From Flavobacterium cerinum (lineage in GTDB: Bacteria > Bacteroidota > Bacteroidia > Flavobacteriales > Flavobacteriaceae), in assembly GCF_024496085.1 (NCBI RefSeq), contig NZ_CP101751.1, positions 1,364,001 through 1,428,000 of the forward strand: 64,000 nt of DNA, in the 5' to 3' direction. Shown here one piece after another: positions 25,589-35,653 of this stretch (its first letter is position 1; each line of letters starts with the position of its first letter). The position numbers were made by a program, and so were the translations under genes. The notes beneath the pieces are model-generated. The model was not told where the DNA came from. It made no database searches and saw only the letters and a program-made list of their open reading frames with translations.

Positions 25589-28195
25589 TTATTTTTTCGT
25601 CAGCATCCGTTTGATCTCATTCAGCTTCATCAGCGCCTCAACCGGTGTTAACGTATTAATATCCGTATTTAAGATTTCATCCTTGATTTCCTCCAGTAAC
25701 GGATCGTCCAGACTAAAAATACTCAGCTGCATTTCGTCTTTTTCCGATTTAACTCCGGCCAATGCTTCACTCGAATGATCCTTTTCCAGCTTCTTCAGTA
25801 GCTTCTGTGCTTTCTGAATCACCGTTTGCGGCATACCGGCCATTTTGGCTACGTGAATACCAAAACTATGCGCGCTACCGCCTTTTACAAGCTTACGGAT
25901 AAAAAGTACGTTGTCCTTTAATTCCTTTACCGAAACGTTGTAATTCTGAATACCGTCAAAAATCACTTCCATTTCATTTAATTCGTGGTAATGTGTGGCA
26001 AACAATGTTTTCGGTTTTGCCGGATGTTCATGTAAATATTCCGCAATCGCCCAGGCAATCGAAATACCGTCATACGTACTGGTTCCGCGCCCGATTTCGT
26101 CCAGTAAAACCAAACTTCTATTGGAAATATTGTTCAAAATAGAAGCTGTTTCGTTCATCTCAACCATAAAAGTCGATTCCCCCATCGAAATATTATCGGA
26201 AGCGCCCACACGGGTAAAGATTTTATCCACAATTCCCATTCGGACACTTTCTGCCGGAACAAAACTTCCCATCTGAGCCAATAAGACAATTAATGCCGTT
26301 TGACGTAAAATAGCCGATTTACCCGACATATTCGGCCCGGTAATCATAATGATCTGCTCACTTACGTTGTCCAAAAAGACATCATTTGCTATATAGGGTA
26401 CACCTATCGGAAGTTGTTTTTCAATAACCGGGTGACGCCCGTTTTTAATGTCTAATTCAAAAGATTCATCAATAACCGGTTGGATATAATTGTTCTCAAT
26501 GGCAAGTTGCGCAAAAGAAACAAGGCAATCCAGTTGTGCAATCAGATTGGCGTTTAATTGTACCGCTTTGATATAGGTAGAAACCCATAAAACCAATTGC
26601 TCGAACAATTCCAGTTCCAATTTGTAAATCTTCTCCTCGGCGCCTAAAATCTTACCTTCATATTCTTTTAGCTCCTCGGTAATATAACGTTCGGCACTTA
26701 CCAAAGTCTGTTTACGGATCCATTCGGACGGCACTTTGTCTTTATGTGTATTTCGTACTTCGATATAATAACCGAAAACATTATTAAAAGAGACTTTTAA
26801 CGACGGAATTCCCGTTTTTTCGCTTTCGCGGACTTCCAATGCTTCGAGATATTCTTTTCCTGAAAAAGCAATCTTTCGCAATTCATCAAGCTCTTCGTGA
26901 ATTCCGGTTGCAATAGCATTTCCTTTGTTGATGGCTACCGGTGCTTCGGGATTAAGTGTAAATTTGATTTTTTCGCGTAATACATCACAGGAATGTAACT
27001 TCTCACCAATGTTTTTTACGGAAATATTGGAACTTTCCTGAGCCAATGTTTTGATCGGAATAATGGCATCAAGGGAATTACACAGGTAAATCAACTCACG
27101 CGGACTCACTTTTCCGGTGGCTACTTTTGAGATCAGACGTTCCAGATCGGATATTTGTTTGATCTGATATTGCACGTGCTGTAATTCTTCCTGATTGTCC
27201 TTAAAATAAGCCACAACCTGATGACGCTCTTTAACGCGATCAGCATCCTTTAACGGAAGTGCCAGCCAACGTTTTAATAAACGGCTTCCCATTGGAGAAA
27301 GCGTTCTGTCAATTACATCAAGTAATGTTACCGCATTCGGATTGGTGCTGTGGTACAATTCCAGATTGCGGATTGTAAAACGATCCATCCAAACATAAGC
27401 ATCTTCTGCAATACGATGGATAGACGTGATGTGTTGTATTTTGTTATGCTGTGTTTCGGATAAATAATATAAAATCGCACCGGAGGCAATTAATCCTTCC
27501 GGAAGCTCTTCAATACCAAAACCTTTTAACGAATTGGTTTGAAAATGATTGGTTAGTGTTTCAAAAGCATAATCTTCCTTAAAAATCCAGTCTTCCAGAA
27601 AAAAAGAATTGAAATGTTCTCCGAAAGTGTCTTTAAACTGACCTTTATTGTTTTTCTGAACTAAGATTTCACTCGGACTGAAATTCTGGAGTAACTTATC
27701 AATATATTCCGCATTTCCCTGCGAGGTTAAGAATTCACCGGTGGAAACATCCAAAAAGGAGACGCCTAGTGCTTTTTTACCGAAGTGTATTGATGCCAGG
27801 AAATTGTTGGATTTGGAATGTAATACTTCGTCATTTAAAGCAACACCGGGTGTAACCAGTTCCGTAACACCACGCTTTACAATGGTTTTGGTCATTTTCG
27901 GATCTTCCAACTGATCGCAAATGGCTACACGAAGACCTGCTTTTACTAGTTTAGGCAAGTAAGTGTTTAGAGAATGATGAGGAAAACCGGCCAATGCTGT
28001 TTCAGAATCCGATCCGGCTCCGCGTTTGGTTAAGGTAATGCCCAGAATTTGGGAAGCCCGAACTGCATCATCACCAAAAGTTTCGTAAAAATCGCCCACA
28101 CGGAACAATAAACAGGCATCCGGATATTTGCGCTTGATTTCATTGTATTGCTTCATTAAAGGGGTTTCCTTCGGTGTTTTTTCTTTTGTTGACAA
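25589..28195 (-). CDS. mutS: DNA mismatch repair protein MutS
   Basis: 868 residues, full length. Mismatch-binding F36-Y37-E38 lies in VGDFYETF, at the same position as in E. coli MutS. The connector, lever and clamp domains follow. The ATPase has Walker [10 protein letters not shown] (about 620), Walker [13 protein letters not shown] (about 690) and FATHYHEL. It recognises base mismatches and signals to MutL. It stands alone with its own upstream region, divergent from the SpoU methyltransferase at 28343, and is the first core gene right of the tRNAs. Confidence 0.98.
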   Translation of the reverse strand: MSTKEKTPKETPLMKQYNEIKRKYPDACLLFRVGDFYETFGDDAVRASQILGITLTKRGAGSDSETALAGFPHHSLNTYLPKLVKAGLRVAICDQLEDPKMTKTIVKRGVTELVTPGVALNDEVLHSKSNNFLASIHFGKKALGVSFLDVSTGEFLTSQGNAEYIDKLLQNFSPSEILVQKNNKGQFKDTFGEHFNSFFLEDWIFKEDYAFETLTNHFQTNSLKGFGIEELPEGLIASGAILYYLSETQHNKIQHITSIHRIAEDAYVWMDRFTIRNLELYHSTNPNAVTLLDVIDRTLSPMGSRLLKRWLALPLKDADRVKERHQVVAYFKDNQEELQHVQYQIKQISDLERLISKVATGKVSPRELIYLCNSLDAIIPIKTLAQESSNISVKNIGEKLHSCDVLREKIKFTLNPEAPVAINKGNAIATGIHEELDELRKIAFSGKEYLEALEVRESEKTGIPSLKVSFNNVFGYYIEVRNTHKDKVPSEWIRKQTLVSAERYITEELKEYEGKILGAEEKIYKLELELFEQLVLWVSTYIKAVQLNANLIAQLDCLVSFAQLAIENNYIQPVIDESFELDIKNGRHPVIEKQLPIGVPYIANDVFLDNVSEQIIMITGPNMSGKSAILRQTALIVLLAQMGSFVPAESVRMGIVDKIFTRVGASDNISMGESTFMVEMNETASILNNISNRSLVLLDEIGRGTSTYDGISIAWAIAEYLHEHPAKPKTLFATHYHELNEMEVIFDGIQNYNVSVKELKDNVLFIRKLVKGGSAHSFGIHVAKMAGMPQTVIQKAQKLLKKLEKDHSSEALAGVKSEKDEMQLSIFSLDDPLLEEIKDEILNTDINTLTPVEALMKLNEIKRMLTKK

Positions 28196-28291
28196 GGCTT
28201 TTCGATTTTATGTTTTGTAAAAAGCGAAAGTAAGGATTTTTTAGAAAACGTAAAGAGGACAATCAGAACTTAATGTTTCCTCACAAGCCTG

Positions 28292-28320
28292 TTGACTATC
28301 CGATTTTATGATTAATTTTG
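28292..28320 (+). promoter_or_regulatory. Promoter of SpoU methyltransferase gene
   Basis: TTG at 28292-28294, an 18-base spacer, then TAATTTTG at 28313-28320, matching the Bacteroidota TTG-N17-20-TAnnTTTG consensus. The start codon is 22 bases downstream, so the 5' leader is short. Confidence 0.65.
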
Positions 28321-28342
28321 CCGTTCAGATTTATAATGTAAA

Positions 28343-28879
28343 ATGAGAAAACTAGCGAACAGCGAACTGGAAAGAAAAAATATATCGGAATTTAAAGAGG
28401 CTGATAAGACACCGGTAATTATCATATTGGATGATATCAGAAGTCTGCACAATATCGGATCGGTTTTTAGAACGGCGGATGCTTTCCTGATCGAAAAGAT
28501 TTACTTGTGTGGTATTACGGCAACGCCTCCTAATAAAGAAATTCATAAAACGGCTTTGGGTGCGACCGATACGGTTGTATGGGAATATGCTAAAGATGTA
28601 GTGGAAGTGATTGGAAAATTGAAGGAAGACAATGTTTCGGTTTTTGCGATCGAACAGGTGGAACATTCGGTTTTATTGCAGGATTTTACTCCTGTTAAAG
28701 ATACCCGATATGCGTTGGTTTTCGGAAATGAAGTAAAAGGCGTATCGCAACAGGCCATCAATTTATGCGAAGGAACAATTGAAATTCCGCAATTGGGAAC
28801 CAAACATTCGCTGAATATCTCAGTAAGTGCCGGAATTGTAATCTGGGATATGTTCCGTAAAATGCAGTTGGAAGCCTAA
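28343..28879 (+). CDS. SpoU/TrmH-family RNA 2'-O-methyltransferase
   Basis: 178 residues with the SPOUT knot motifs: IILDDIRSLHNIGSVFRTAD (motif 1, with the catalytic-type Arg), VFGNEVKGVS (motif 2, SAM binding) and IPQLGTKHSLNISVSAGI (motif 3). There is no separate N-terminal RNA-binding domain, which is typical of the short Bacteroidota forms. It methylates a tRNA or rRNA ribose; the exact target cannot be read from the sequence. Its stop overlaps the end of the convergent folK fusion gene by 4 bases. Confidence 0.9.
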   Translation: MRKLANSELERKNISEFKEADKTPVIIILDDIRSLHNIGSVFRTADAFLIEKIYLCGITATPPNKEIHKTALGATDTVVWEYAKDVVEVIGKLKEDNVSVFAIEQVEHSVLLQDFTPVKDTRYALVFGNEVKGVSQQAINLCEGTIEIPQLGTKHSLNISVSAGIVIWDMFRKMQLEA

Positions 28880-30012
28880 GCTTTCATTTTGTCTGAAATC
28901 TGATCCAGAATACGCAGATAATCTTCCTGATTTTCTACAAAATCATAATCGGATACATCAATAATTAATACGTTGAGGTTGCTTTGCGATTTAATATAAT
29001 CCAGGTAACCTCTGTTTATTTTGTCCAGGTATTCGGCCGGAATTTCCTGTTCATACGAACGACCTCTTTTCCGGATATTTTCTAAAAGACGCGGCGTGTT
29101 TTGGTACAGATAGACATAAAGTCCCGGTTTGGGCATTTCTTTGTAAATGATGTCAAACATCGTTTTATACAGTCGGAACTCATCTTCGCCTAATGTTACT
29201 TTGGCAAAAATTAAGGATTTGAAGATATGGTAATCGGCTACAATAAAATCTTTGAATAAGTCAAATTGAGACAAGTCATCGGACAATTGTAAATAACGAT
29301 CGGCAAGGAAGGACATTTCTAACGGAAAAGCATAACGGGCCTGATCTTTGTAAAACTTCGGAAGAAAAGGATTATCGGCAAAACCTTCTAATATTAGTTT
29401 AGCATTAAAATCTTCTGAAATTTGAGTCGCCAAAGTGGTTTTTCCGGCACCGATGTTACCCTCAATAGCGATATAATTAAAATGATGCAGCTCGAAATTT
29501 TCAAGAGGCGACGGAATCGGACCAACGACGGTACATTTACTGTCGTCGGAAGTGGAAGCAATTAATTCTGCAATGCTTTTCTTTAAAATCGGATGTATCC
29601 AATCCAGTCGCAAATCATGTAGCGGTTGTAAAACAAATAAACGATGCTGCATTTGCGGATGCGGAACCTGTAAATCGGTCGTGGAAATCACCGTTTCATT
29701 AAAGGTAATAATGTCAATATCGATCGTTCGCGCCTGATATCCTTCCTGTGAAGTTCGAATCCTGCCTAAGTTTTTTTCGATCAACAGTATCTTTTCGAGA
29801 ACGATTTCGGCACTGCGATAAGTGTGGAGTAATAAAGCGCAATTATAAAAAGCATCACTCTCAAAACCCCATGAAGGCGTTTCGTATAGTTGGGATACAC
29901 GAATAACGGTTCCTATGTTTTTATGAATCAGGTTGATGGCATTTTGAATGTTCTCGAAACGATTTCCCTGGTTACTTCCTAATGATATTACTACTTGATT
30001 TTGACTGCGCAT
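28876..30012 (-). CDS. folK: FolK - deoxynucleoside kinase fusion
   Basis: 378 residues. Residues 1-160 are 6-hydroxymethyl-7,8-dihydropterin pyrophosphokinase: ISLGSNQGNRFENI, TPSWGFESDAFYNCALLL, and RARTIDIDII with the metal-binding Asp pair and PHPQMQHRLFVLQPL. It makes the activated pterin for folate synthesis. After a linker (~165-178), residues 179-378 are a deoxynucleoside kinase: P-loop GNIGAGKTT, a DRY-like LADRYLQLSD segment and the lid RKRGRSYEQE. The domain order is the usual one in Flavobacteria. A free-standing paralogue of the kinase lies at 62001-62615. Confidence 0.93.
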   Translation of the reverse strand: MRSQNQVVISLGSNQGNRFENIQNAINLIHKNIGTVIRVSQLYETPSWGFESDAFYNCALLLHTYRSAEIVLEKILLIEKNLGRIRTSQEGYQARTIDIDIITFNETVISTTDLQVPHPQMQHRLFVLQPLHDLRLDWIHPILKKSIAELIASTSDDSKCTVVGPIPSPLENFELHHFNYIAIEGNIGAGKTTLATQISEDFNAKLILEGFADNPFLPKFYKDQARYAFPLEMSFLADRYLQLSDDLSQFDLFKDFIVADYHIFKSLIFAKVTLGEDEFRLYKTMFDIIYKEMPKPGLYVYLYQNTPRLLENIRKRGRSYEQEIPAEYLDKINRGYLDYIKSQSNLNVLIIDVSDYDFVENQEDYLRILDQISDKMKA

Positions 30013-30047
30013 ATGGCAAAATAACTAAAAGAATTTTAGAATTGAAG

Positions 30048-30055
30048 TATATTTG
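30048..30055 (+). promoter_or_regulatory. -7 box upstream of sppA
   Basis: TATATTTG matches TAnnTTTG. No clear -33 TTG is seen. A start site near 30062 would exclude a start codon at 30055 and supports the ATG at 30127. Confidence 0.45.
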
Positions 30056-30126
30056 TGGGAAGTGTTGATAAATTGTTTTGTAACAATTATCCAAAAAAGC
30101 CTACTTATTATATAAAAGCAAAAGAA

Positions 30127-31896
30127 ATGAGATTTATAGGAAACGTACTGGCCACTATTGTGGGATTATTTGTGTTTTTTATGTTGCTGTTTTTCGGAAT
30201 TGTCCTGATCGGGATGGTTTTCGGAGGCGATAGTGACAAAGTAAAAATAAAAGACAACTCGGTTATCGAACTGGATTTGTCGAAAGTAAAACAAGACTAC
30301 GGCGGGAAATTCAATTTTACCGATTTTAATTATTTCGAAGCCAAAAACGATGGAGTGGTAGATGTGTTGAATGCAATTGAAGCGGCTAAAAGTGATGATA
30401 AAATCAAAGGAATTTCGATTGTAAATAATACCTCTATGATCGGAATTGCACAACGTAAAGCCGTTCGTGACAAACTGGAAGAGTTTAAAAAATCAGGGAA
30501 ATTTGTTGTAGCGTATTCGAATGCGTATTCACAGGGAGAATACTATATGGATTCGGTTGCCGATACGTTATATGTAAACCCGGTTGGAGAACTAGACTTT
30601 AAAGGACTTGCTACGGAAATATTGTTCTTTAAAGATTTTCAGGACAAAACCGGAGTAAAAATGGAAGTGATCCGCCACGGAAAATACAAAAGTGCTGTAG
30701 AACCGTTTTTAGAAAATGAAATGAGTCCGGCTAACCGCGAACAGATGACAGTATTGCTAAACTCAATCTGGTCTACTGTAGTGGATGATATTTCAAAAAG
30801 CCGTAAAATTCCGGTGGATAGCCTGAATGCAATTGCAAATAATCTGGGAGCACGAACTCCGGAAATGGCTAAAGCTAAAAAACTGATCGACAAAATCGGA
30901 TATGAAGATGAATATCATAACGGTATTCGTAAAGCGTTGAAAGTTGAGAAAGACGAAGAATATAATAAAGTAAGTATTCTGGATTATGCTCGCGATGTTG
31001 CAAATACCAATGCGGATTATACAACTAAAGACAGAATTGCAATTATCTATGCACAAGGCGAGATCTTGTCGGGTGAAGGTGATGTAACTTATATAGGTGA
31101 AGGTTCAATGCGTCGTTCACTAGAAGATGCCCGTAATGATGAAAACGTAAAAGCGATCGTTTTAAGAATTGACAGTCCGGGTGGTAGTGCGTTGACTTCT
31201 GAATTGATTTGGAGAGAGATTGAATTGACTAAAAAGAAAAAACCGGTGATTGTGTCGATGGGTAATCTGGCGGCATCGGGTGGTTATTATATCGCTTGTA
31301 ATGCCAATACGATTTTTGCAGAGCCGAATACGATAACAGGATCAATCGGAGTTTTCGGAACATTGCCGAACTTTAGTCCGTTAGCTAAAAAAATCGGAAT
31401 TAATGCCGAGCAGGTAAGAACACATCAAAATGCTTCCGGTTATAGTGTTTTTGAACCGTTGGATGAAAATTATAAAAATGTGGTACTGGAAGGCGTAGAG
31501 CATATCTATAATACGTTTGTAAGTCGTGTGGCTACCGGAAGAAAAATGACATTTGCCCAGGTTGATAGTATTGCGCAAGGTCGTGTTTGGGCCGGTAAAG
31601 ATGCTGTGAAAATCGGTCTAGTTGATAAGTTGGGTGGTTTGGATGCAGCGATTAAACATGCGGCTTCAGTAGCTAAAATAAAGGAATACAAAACGGAAAC
31701 GTATCCGGAGTATAACAAAACATTTGAAGATATGTTGCGCGGTCTTACCGGTGGTGTATCAATGTTCCAAAGTCGTGAAGCGTTGATCAAGGAGCAAATC
31801 GGAGAAGAAGGTTATCAGGTAATCGAACAAATCCGCAGAGCAAAACAACAAAGAGGCGTTCAGGCTTTAATGCCGTTCCAGCTTAACATTCAATAG
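30127..31896 (+). CDS. sppA: Signal peptide peptidase SppA, 67K type
   Basis: 589 residues from the ATG at 30127; an upstream extension of 24 residues reads through the -7 box and does not look like an SppA start. An N-terminal membrane helix (NVLATIVGLFVFFMLLFF) anchors it. Two S49 domains follow. The general-base Lys lies in RHGKYKSAVEPF of the first domain and the nucleophilic Ser in GNLAASGGYYIA of the second, as in long-form SppA. It digests leftover signal peptides in the membrane. A strong terminator lies at 31987-32026. Confidence 0.95.
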   Translation: MRFIGNVLATIVGLFVFFMLLFFGIVLIGMVFGGDSDKVKIKDNSVIELDLSKVKQDYGGKFNFTDFNYFEAKNDGVVDVLNAIEAAKSDDKIKGISIVNNTSMIGIAQRKAVRDKLEEFKKSGKFVVAYSNAYSQGEYYMDSVADTLYVNPVGELDFKGLATEILFFKDFQDKTGVKMEVIRHGKYKSAVEPFLENEMSPANREQMTVLLNSIWSTVVDDISKSRKIPVDSLNAIANNLGARTPEMAKAKKLIDKIGYEDEYHNGIRKALKVEKDEEYNKVSILDYARDVANTNADYTTKDRIAIIYAQGEILSGEGDVTYIGEGSMRRSLEDARNDENVKAIVLRIDSPGGSALTSELIWREIELTKKKKPVIVSMGNLAASGGYYIACNANTIFAEPNTITGSIGVFGTLPNFSPLAKKIGINAEQVRTHQNASGYSVFEPLDENYKNVVLEGVEHIYNTFVSRVATGRKMTFAQVDSIAQGRVWAGKDAVKIGLVDKLGGLDAAIKHAASVAKIKEYKTETYPEYNKTFEDMLRGLTGGVSMFQSREALIKEQIGEEGYQVIEQIRRAKQQRGVQALMPFQLNIQ

Positions 31897-31986
31897 TTGC
31901 CCGAATTGTAGAGAAATGCTACAAATCAAAACGTTGAAGGTTTTGGAAAGCAAATAAAAAACGGTCGTTTATCGGCTTTAAACAAC

Positions 31987-32026
31987 AAACCAACTTATTT
32001 TCTGTTATCAGAGAATAAGTTGGTTT
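31987..32026 (+). terminator. Terminator after sppA
   Basis: AAACCAACTTATT pairs with AATAAGTTGGTTT around a 14-base loop. It lies 90 bases after the sppA stop and 40 before the AsmA-like start. Confidence 0.75.
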
Positions 32027-32065
32027 AATTTTTGTAGTAAATTCGTAAGATAAATATTTCGAGTT

Positions 32066-34678
32066 ATGTTAAAGAAAATCCTAAAAGGTTTCGGTATTTT
32101 TTTACTGTTATCGATAATCACGCTGGCTGCTGTTCCGTTTTTATTTAAGGATAAAATTAAGGAACTGGTTGCGAAAGCCATTAATGAAAATGTAGATGCA
32201 AAGGTAGCTTTTGAAGATGTCGATCTGAGTCTGTTTAAAAGCTTTCCGAACGCGAATGTTACGATCGATAAGATCAGTATCATCAATAAAGCACCGTTTG
32301 AAGGGGATACACTTTTTTATTCCGGTGAAGTAAATCTGAAAATGTCAATTAAAGAGCTGTTTAAAAAAGACGGCGAAGCTATGAAAATTGACGGATTTTA
32401 CTCAAAAGACGGAATTGTTAATATCATTTTTAATAAAGACGGAATCGGGAATTTTGATATCGCACTAAAAGATCAGGCGGAAGATAAACCATCCGATAGC
32501 AAACCGTTTGCATTAAATCTGAAGAAATACGAAATCGAAAACTTACGCTTTACGTATTTTGATGAGAAGTCGAAAATCAAAATGGTAGTCGATAGCCTGA
32601 ACCATGAAGGAACAGGGAATTTTGCAGCTCAAAAGCTGGATTTGGTTACAAAGTCTTCTGCAAAATTGTCGTTAGACATGGATAAGATGAACTATATGAA
32701 AAATGTATCGTTGAATCTGGATGCGGTTTTGGGAATCGATTTAGATAAACAACAGTATACGTTTAAGGAGAATAAGGCGCTTATTAACCAGTTGCCGTTG
32801 GAATTTGACGGATTCATCCAAATGGTAGAAAAAGGACAGGTTTTTGACCTGAAATTTAAAACACCGACATCTTCATTTAAAAACTTTTTAGGGTTAGTTC
32901 CGGAAGCCTATGCGGGTAACTTGAATACGGTAAAAACAACCGGAGATTTTAAAGTCGACGGAACAGTGAAAGGAGTGTTAACAGATACTACAATACCGAA
33001 GTTTAATATTGAGATTGCGTCAAACAACGCGTCGTTCCAATATCCGGACTTGCCGAAATCGGTACAGGATATTGTGATTGATACGCATATTGTAAACGAA
33101 ACCGGATTGATGAACGATACATATGTGAATCTTGATAAATTGTCGTTCCGAATTGATAAGGATGTTTTTAATGCAAAAGCGAATATTAAAAATATTGCTC
33201 AAAATGCTTTGGTGAATGCGGAGTTAAAAGGAATTGTCAATCTGGCGAATGTAACAAAAGCCTATCCGGTTAAACTGGAGCAACCATTATCGGGAATCCT
33301 AAAAGCAGATGTTGTTACGAAGTTTGATATGAAATCAGTAGAAACCAGTCAGTATCAAAATATCCAGAATGCGGGTAATATTAGTCTGACCGGATTTAAC
33401 TACGCCGGACCGGAATTAGCAAAACCGATTCAAATCAAACAAGCTACGGTTGCGTTTAATCCGAATCAGATTCGCTTAAATCAATTGGATGCGGTAACCG
33501 GAAAATCAGATATTAAAGTAACCGGAACACTGGATAATTTCTATGGATTTGTGTTTAAAAAACAAGTGCTAAAAGGAAATTTCGATATGAATTCGAATCA
33601 GTTGCTGGTGTCAGATTTTATGACGCCGACGAAACCGGAAGCAACTCAGGCTAAAGCAGCTGCGCCTAAAGAAGCGGTAAAAATCCCTGCCTTTTTGGAT
33701 TGTAGTATCACGGCAAAAGCAAATACAGTGGTGTATGATAACCTGACGTTAAAAGCGGTTTCAGGTAAGATGATTATTAAAGATGAAGCCGTAAAACTGG
33801 AGAATGTAAAAACCAATATGTTTGACGGACAAATTGGAGTAGATGGTATGGTGTCGACGAAAGGAGCAGTGCCGAAGTTTGATATGAATCTGGGCTTAAA
33901 TGCGGTTGATATTTCGAAGTCGTTTACACAATTGGATATGTTGAAATCGATTGCGCCGATTGCAGGTGTGATCAACGGAAAATTAAATTCAACAATCAAA
34001 TTGTCGGGTAACCTTGATGCTAAAGAAATGACACCGGATTTAAAAACGATTTCGGGAGATTTGTTAGGACAGTTATTGTCGACGTCAATTAATGCGAAAA
34101 ACTCGAATTTGTTGAATGCATTGGATGGAAATTTGAAATTTATTGATTTGGATAAATTAAATCTGAATAACCTGAAAGCACATTTGTCTTTTGATAACGG
34201 AAAAGTGAATGTGAAGCCGTTTGATATCAAATATCAGGATATTAAAGTGACGGTTGGCGGACAACATGGATTTGATCAGTCAATGAATTATAATCTGAAA
34301 TTTGATGTGCCGGCGAAATACTTAGGGGCGGATGTGAGTAAATTGTTGGCTAAATTATCGCCTTCGGATGTTAATAAACTGGAAAGTGTGCCGATTAATG
34401 CAGTATTGACCGGAAATTTTAAAAATCCTAAAGTTACTACAGATTTGAATCAGGCAGTTACCAATATCTCGAATCAGTTGATTCAACAGCAAAAAGATAA
34501 GCTGATTAATCAGGGAACGGGCGCTTTGGAAAACTTGTTGGGTGGCGGTAAAAAGAATACCGGAACCGGGACAACAACGACGACCGATACAACAAAAACA
34601 AAACCGAAAGACGATATTAAAAATGCAGCAACAAATGCTATAAAAGGACTCTTCGGGAAAAAGAAAAAAGAGGAATAA
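32066..34678 (+). CDS. AsmA-like family inner-membrane protein
   Basis: 870 residues. An N-terminal transmembrane helix (ILKGFGIFLLLSIITLAAVPFLF) is followed by the AsmA start (INENVDAKVAFEDVDLSLFKSFPNANVTI) and a long beta-rich periplasmic part with AsmA C-terminal repeats (about 550-800: MFDGQIGVDGMVSTKG, GVINGKLNSTIKLSGN, PINAVLTGNFKNPKV). The end is a low-complexity GTGTTTTTDTTKTKP stretch and a basic tail. Proteins of this type (AsmA, TamB, YhdP) form hydrophobic grooves that carry phospholipid to the outer membrane. The exact role here is inferred. Confidence 0.88.
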   Translation: MLKKILKGFGIFLLLSIITLAAVPFLFKDKIKELVAKAINENVDAKVAFEDVDLSLFKSFPNANVTIDKISIINKAPFEGDTLFYSGEVNLKMSIKELFKKDGEAMKIDGFYSKDGIVNIIFNKDGIGNFDIALKDQAEDKPSDSKPFALNLKKYEIENLRFTYFDEKSKIKMVVDSLNHEGTGNFAAQKLDLVTKSSAKLSLDMDKMNYMKNVSLNLDAVLGIDLDKQQYTFKENKALINQLPLEFDGFIQMVEKGQVFDLKFKTPTSSFKNFLGLVPEAYAGNLNTVKTTGDFKVDGTVKGVLTDTTIPKFNIEIASNNASFQYPDLPKSVQDIVIDTHIVNETGLMNDTYVNLDKLSFRIDKDVFNAKANIKNIAQNALVNAELKGIVNLANVTKAYPVKLEQPLSGILKADVVTKFDMKSVETSQYQNIQNAGNISLTGFNYAGPELAKPIQIKQATVAFNPNQIRLNQLDAVTGKSDIKVTGTLDNFYGFVFKKQVLKGNFDMNSNQLLVSDFMTPTKPEATQAKAAAPKEAVKIPAFLDCSITAKANTVVYDNLTLKAVSGKMIIKDEAVKLENVKTNMFDGQIGVDGMVSTKGAVPKFDMNLGLNAVDISKSFTQLDMLKSIAPIAGVINGKLNSTIKLSGNLDAKEMTPDLKTISGDLLGQLLSTSINAKNSNLLNALDGNLKFIDLDKLNLNNLKAHLSFDNGKVNVKPFDIKYQDIKVTVGGQHGFDQSMNYNLKFDVPAKYLGADVSKLLAKLSPSDVNKLESVPINAVLTGNFKNPKVTTDLNQAVTNISNQLIQQQKDKLINQGTGALENLLGGGKKNTGTGTTTTTDTTKTKPKDDIKNAATNAIKGLFGKKKKEE

Positions 34679-34680
34679 AA

Positions 34681-34708
34681 AAAAGACCTGACTTGTGTCA
34701 GGTCTTTT
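34681..34708. terminator. Bidirectional terminator
   Basis: AAAAGACCTGAC-ttgt-GTCAGGTCTTTT, a 12-bp perfect stem between the convergent AsmA-like gene and the DUF2797 gene, with A and T tracts on both sides. Confidence 0.92.
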
Positions 34709-34709
34709 T

Positions 34710-35504
34710 TTATAATGTTATTTTAACAACATAGCCTTCAAAGGTTCGGACATTGAAAACGGTTCCGTCTTCAAAAATCAGATATTGTCCTTTGACTCCG
34801 GTTAATCGACCGTTGAAAACCGGTGTTTTGTCCAGACTTAGGCTGTTTACTTTTTTAGGATACTGTAAAACGGGATAATCCAGATGGTATAATTTTTCCG
34901 GATTTTCGGCAAAATAGGGTTTTACTTCATTAGGTAAAAGAGGTTCCAGTTTGTTGCGTTCGGCTAGAATATCGATTGACGGAACTTCATTCTGTAGCAT
35001 TTTACGCCAGTTTGTTTTATCTGAAAAATGATCTTTCAGAGCAACTTCCGTAATTCCGGCGAGGTAGCGATTCGGAACTTCTACGATCGGAACGGCTTCA
35101 ATGGCGCCCTGATCAATCCATCGTGTCGGAACCTGAGTTTTACGGGTAACGCCTACTTTTACTTCACTTGATAAAGCCAGGTATACAATATGAGGCTGTA
35201 ACTGGACTTTTTTCTCGTATTCCAAATCACGGTCTTCAATGTCCAGATGGGCAGTGCTGAGTTCCGGTTTCATAATCCAATCACCCGCCGATGCACTCGA
35301 CATAAAACAGTCATAACAAAAGCCTTGTCTGAAAATCTTTTTTTTCTTACCGCAGTTCAGACACTGATAGCCCTGAAAAGCAATTTCCATTTCTTTATTT
35401 AGTAATTGGTTGATATTCAAAAAGCTGTTTTCAAAAACAAGGTAATATTGAATCGGACTTCCGATTTCCGTTTGCATTTTCGTCAGTACGCCATCGTATT
35501 GCAT
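34710..35504 (-). CDS. DUF2797 domain-containing protein
   Basis: 264 residues. A treble-clef-like cysteine motif CLNCGKKKK-(n)-GFCYDCF (about 47-67) and the conserved segments VYLALSSEVKVGVTRKTQVPTRWIDQGA and DNWRKML-like (DKTNWRKMLQNE) fit the DUF2797 family. The middle resembles a GIY-YIG-like fold (VKVGVTR...RWIDQGA), but no function is established. It is a single gene, divergent from the GH3 gene. Confidence 0.85.
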   Translation of the reverse strand: MQYDGVLTKMQTEIGSPIQYYLVFENSFLNINQLLNKEMEIAFQGYQCLNCGKKKKIFRQGFCYDCFMSSASAGDWIMKPELSTAHLDIEDRDLEYEKKVQLQPHIVYLALSSEVKVGVTRKTQVPTRWIDQGAIEAVPIVEVPNRYLAGITEVALKDHFSDKTNWRKMLQNEVPSIDILAERNKLEPLLPNEVKPYFAENPEKLYHLDYPVLQYPKKVNSLSLDKTPVFNGRLTGVKGQYLIFEDGTVFNVRTFEGYVVKITL

Positions 35505-35571
35505 TTTCTAAATTTCGGATTTAAGAGTTAGGATTTGCAGTGAAACCGAGTGTTTCCTACTGTTTTTTTAC

Positions 35572-35579
35572 TATTTTTG
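35572..35579 (+). promoter_or_regulatory. -7 box upstream of the GH3-family gene
   Basis: TATTTTTG matches TAnnTTTG, 75 bases before the start codon. Only a weak -33 (GTTTCC near 35552) is seen. Confidence 0.45.
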
Positions 35580-35653
35580 GTAATGATGTAAAAGTACAAA
35601 CTTTGGTTTGAATAATTCCAAAACAAATCTTTTTAACCGGAATATTATAGAAT

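Noticed and set aside
30055..30126. N-terminal extension of SppA
   Set aside because: The first codon lies inside a TATATTTG promoter box and the added residues do not fit SppA; ATG 30127 precedes the membrane helix.
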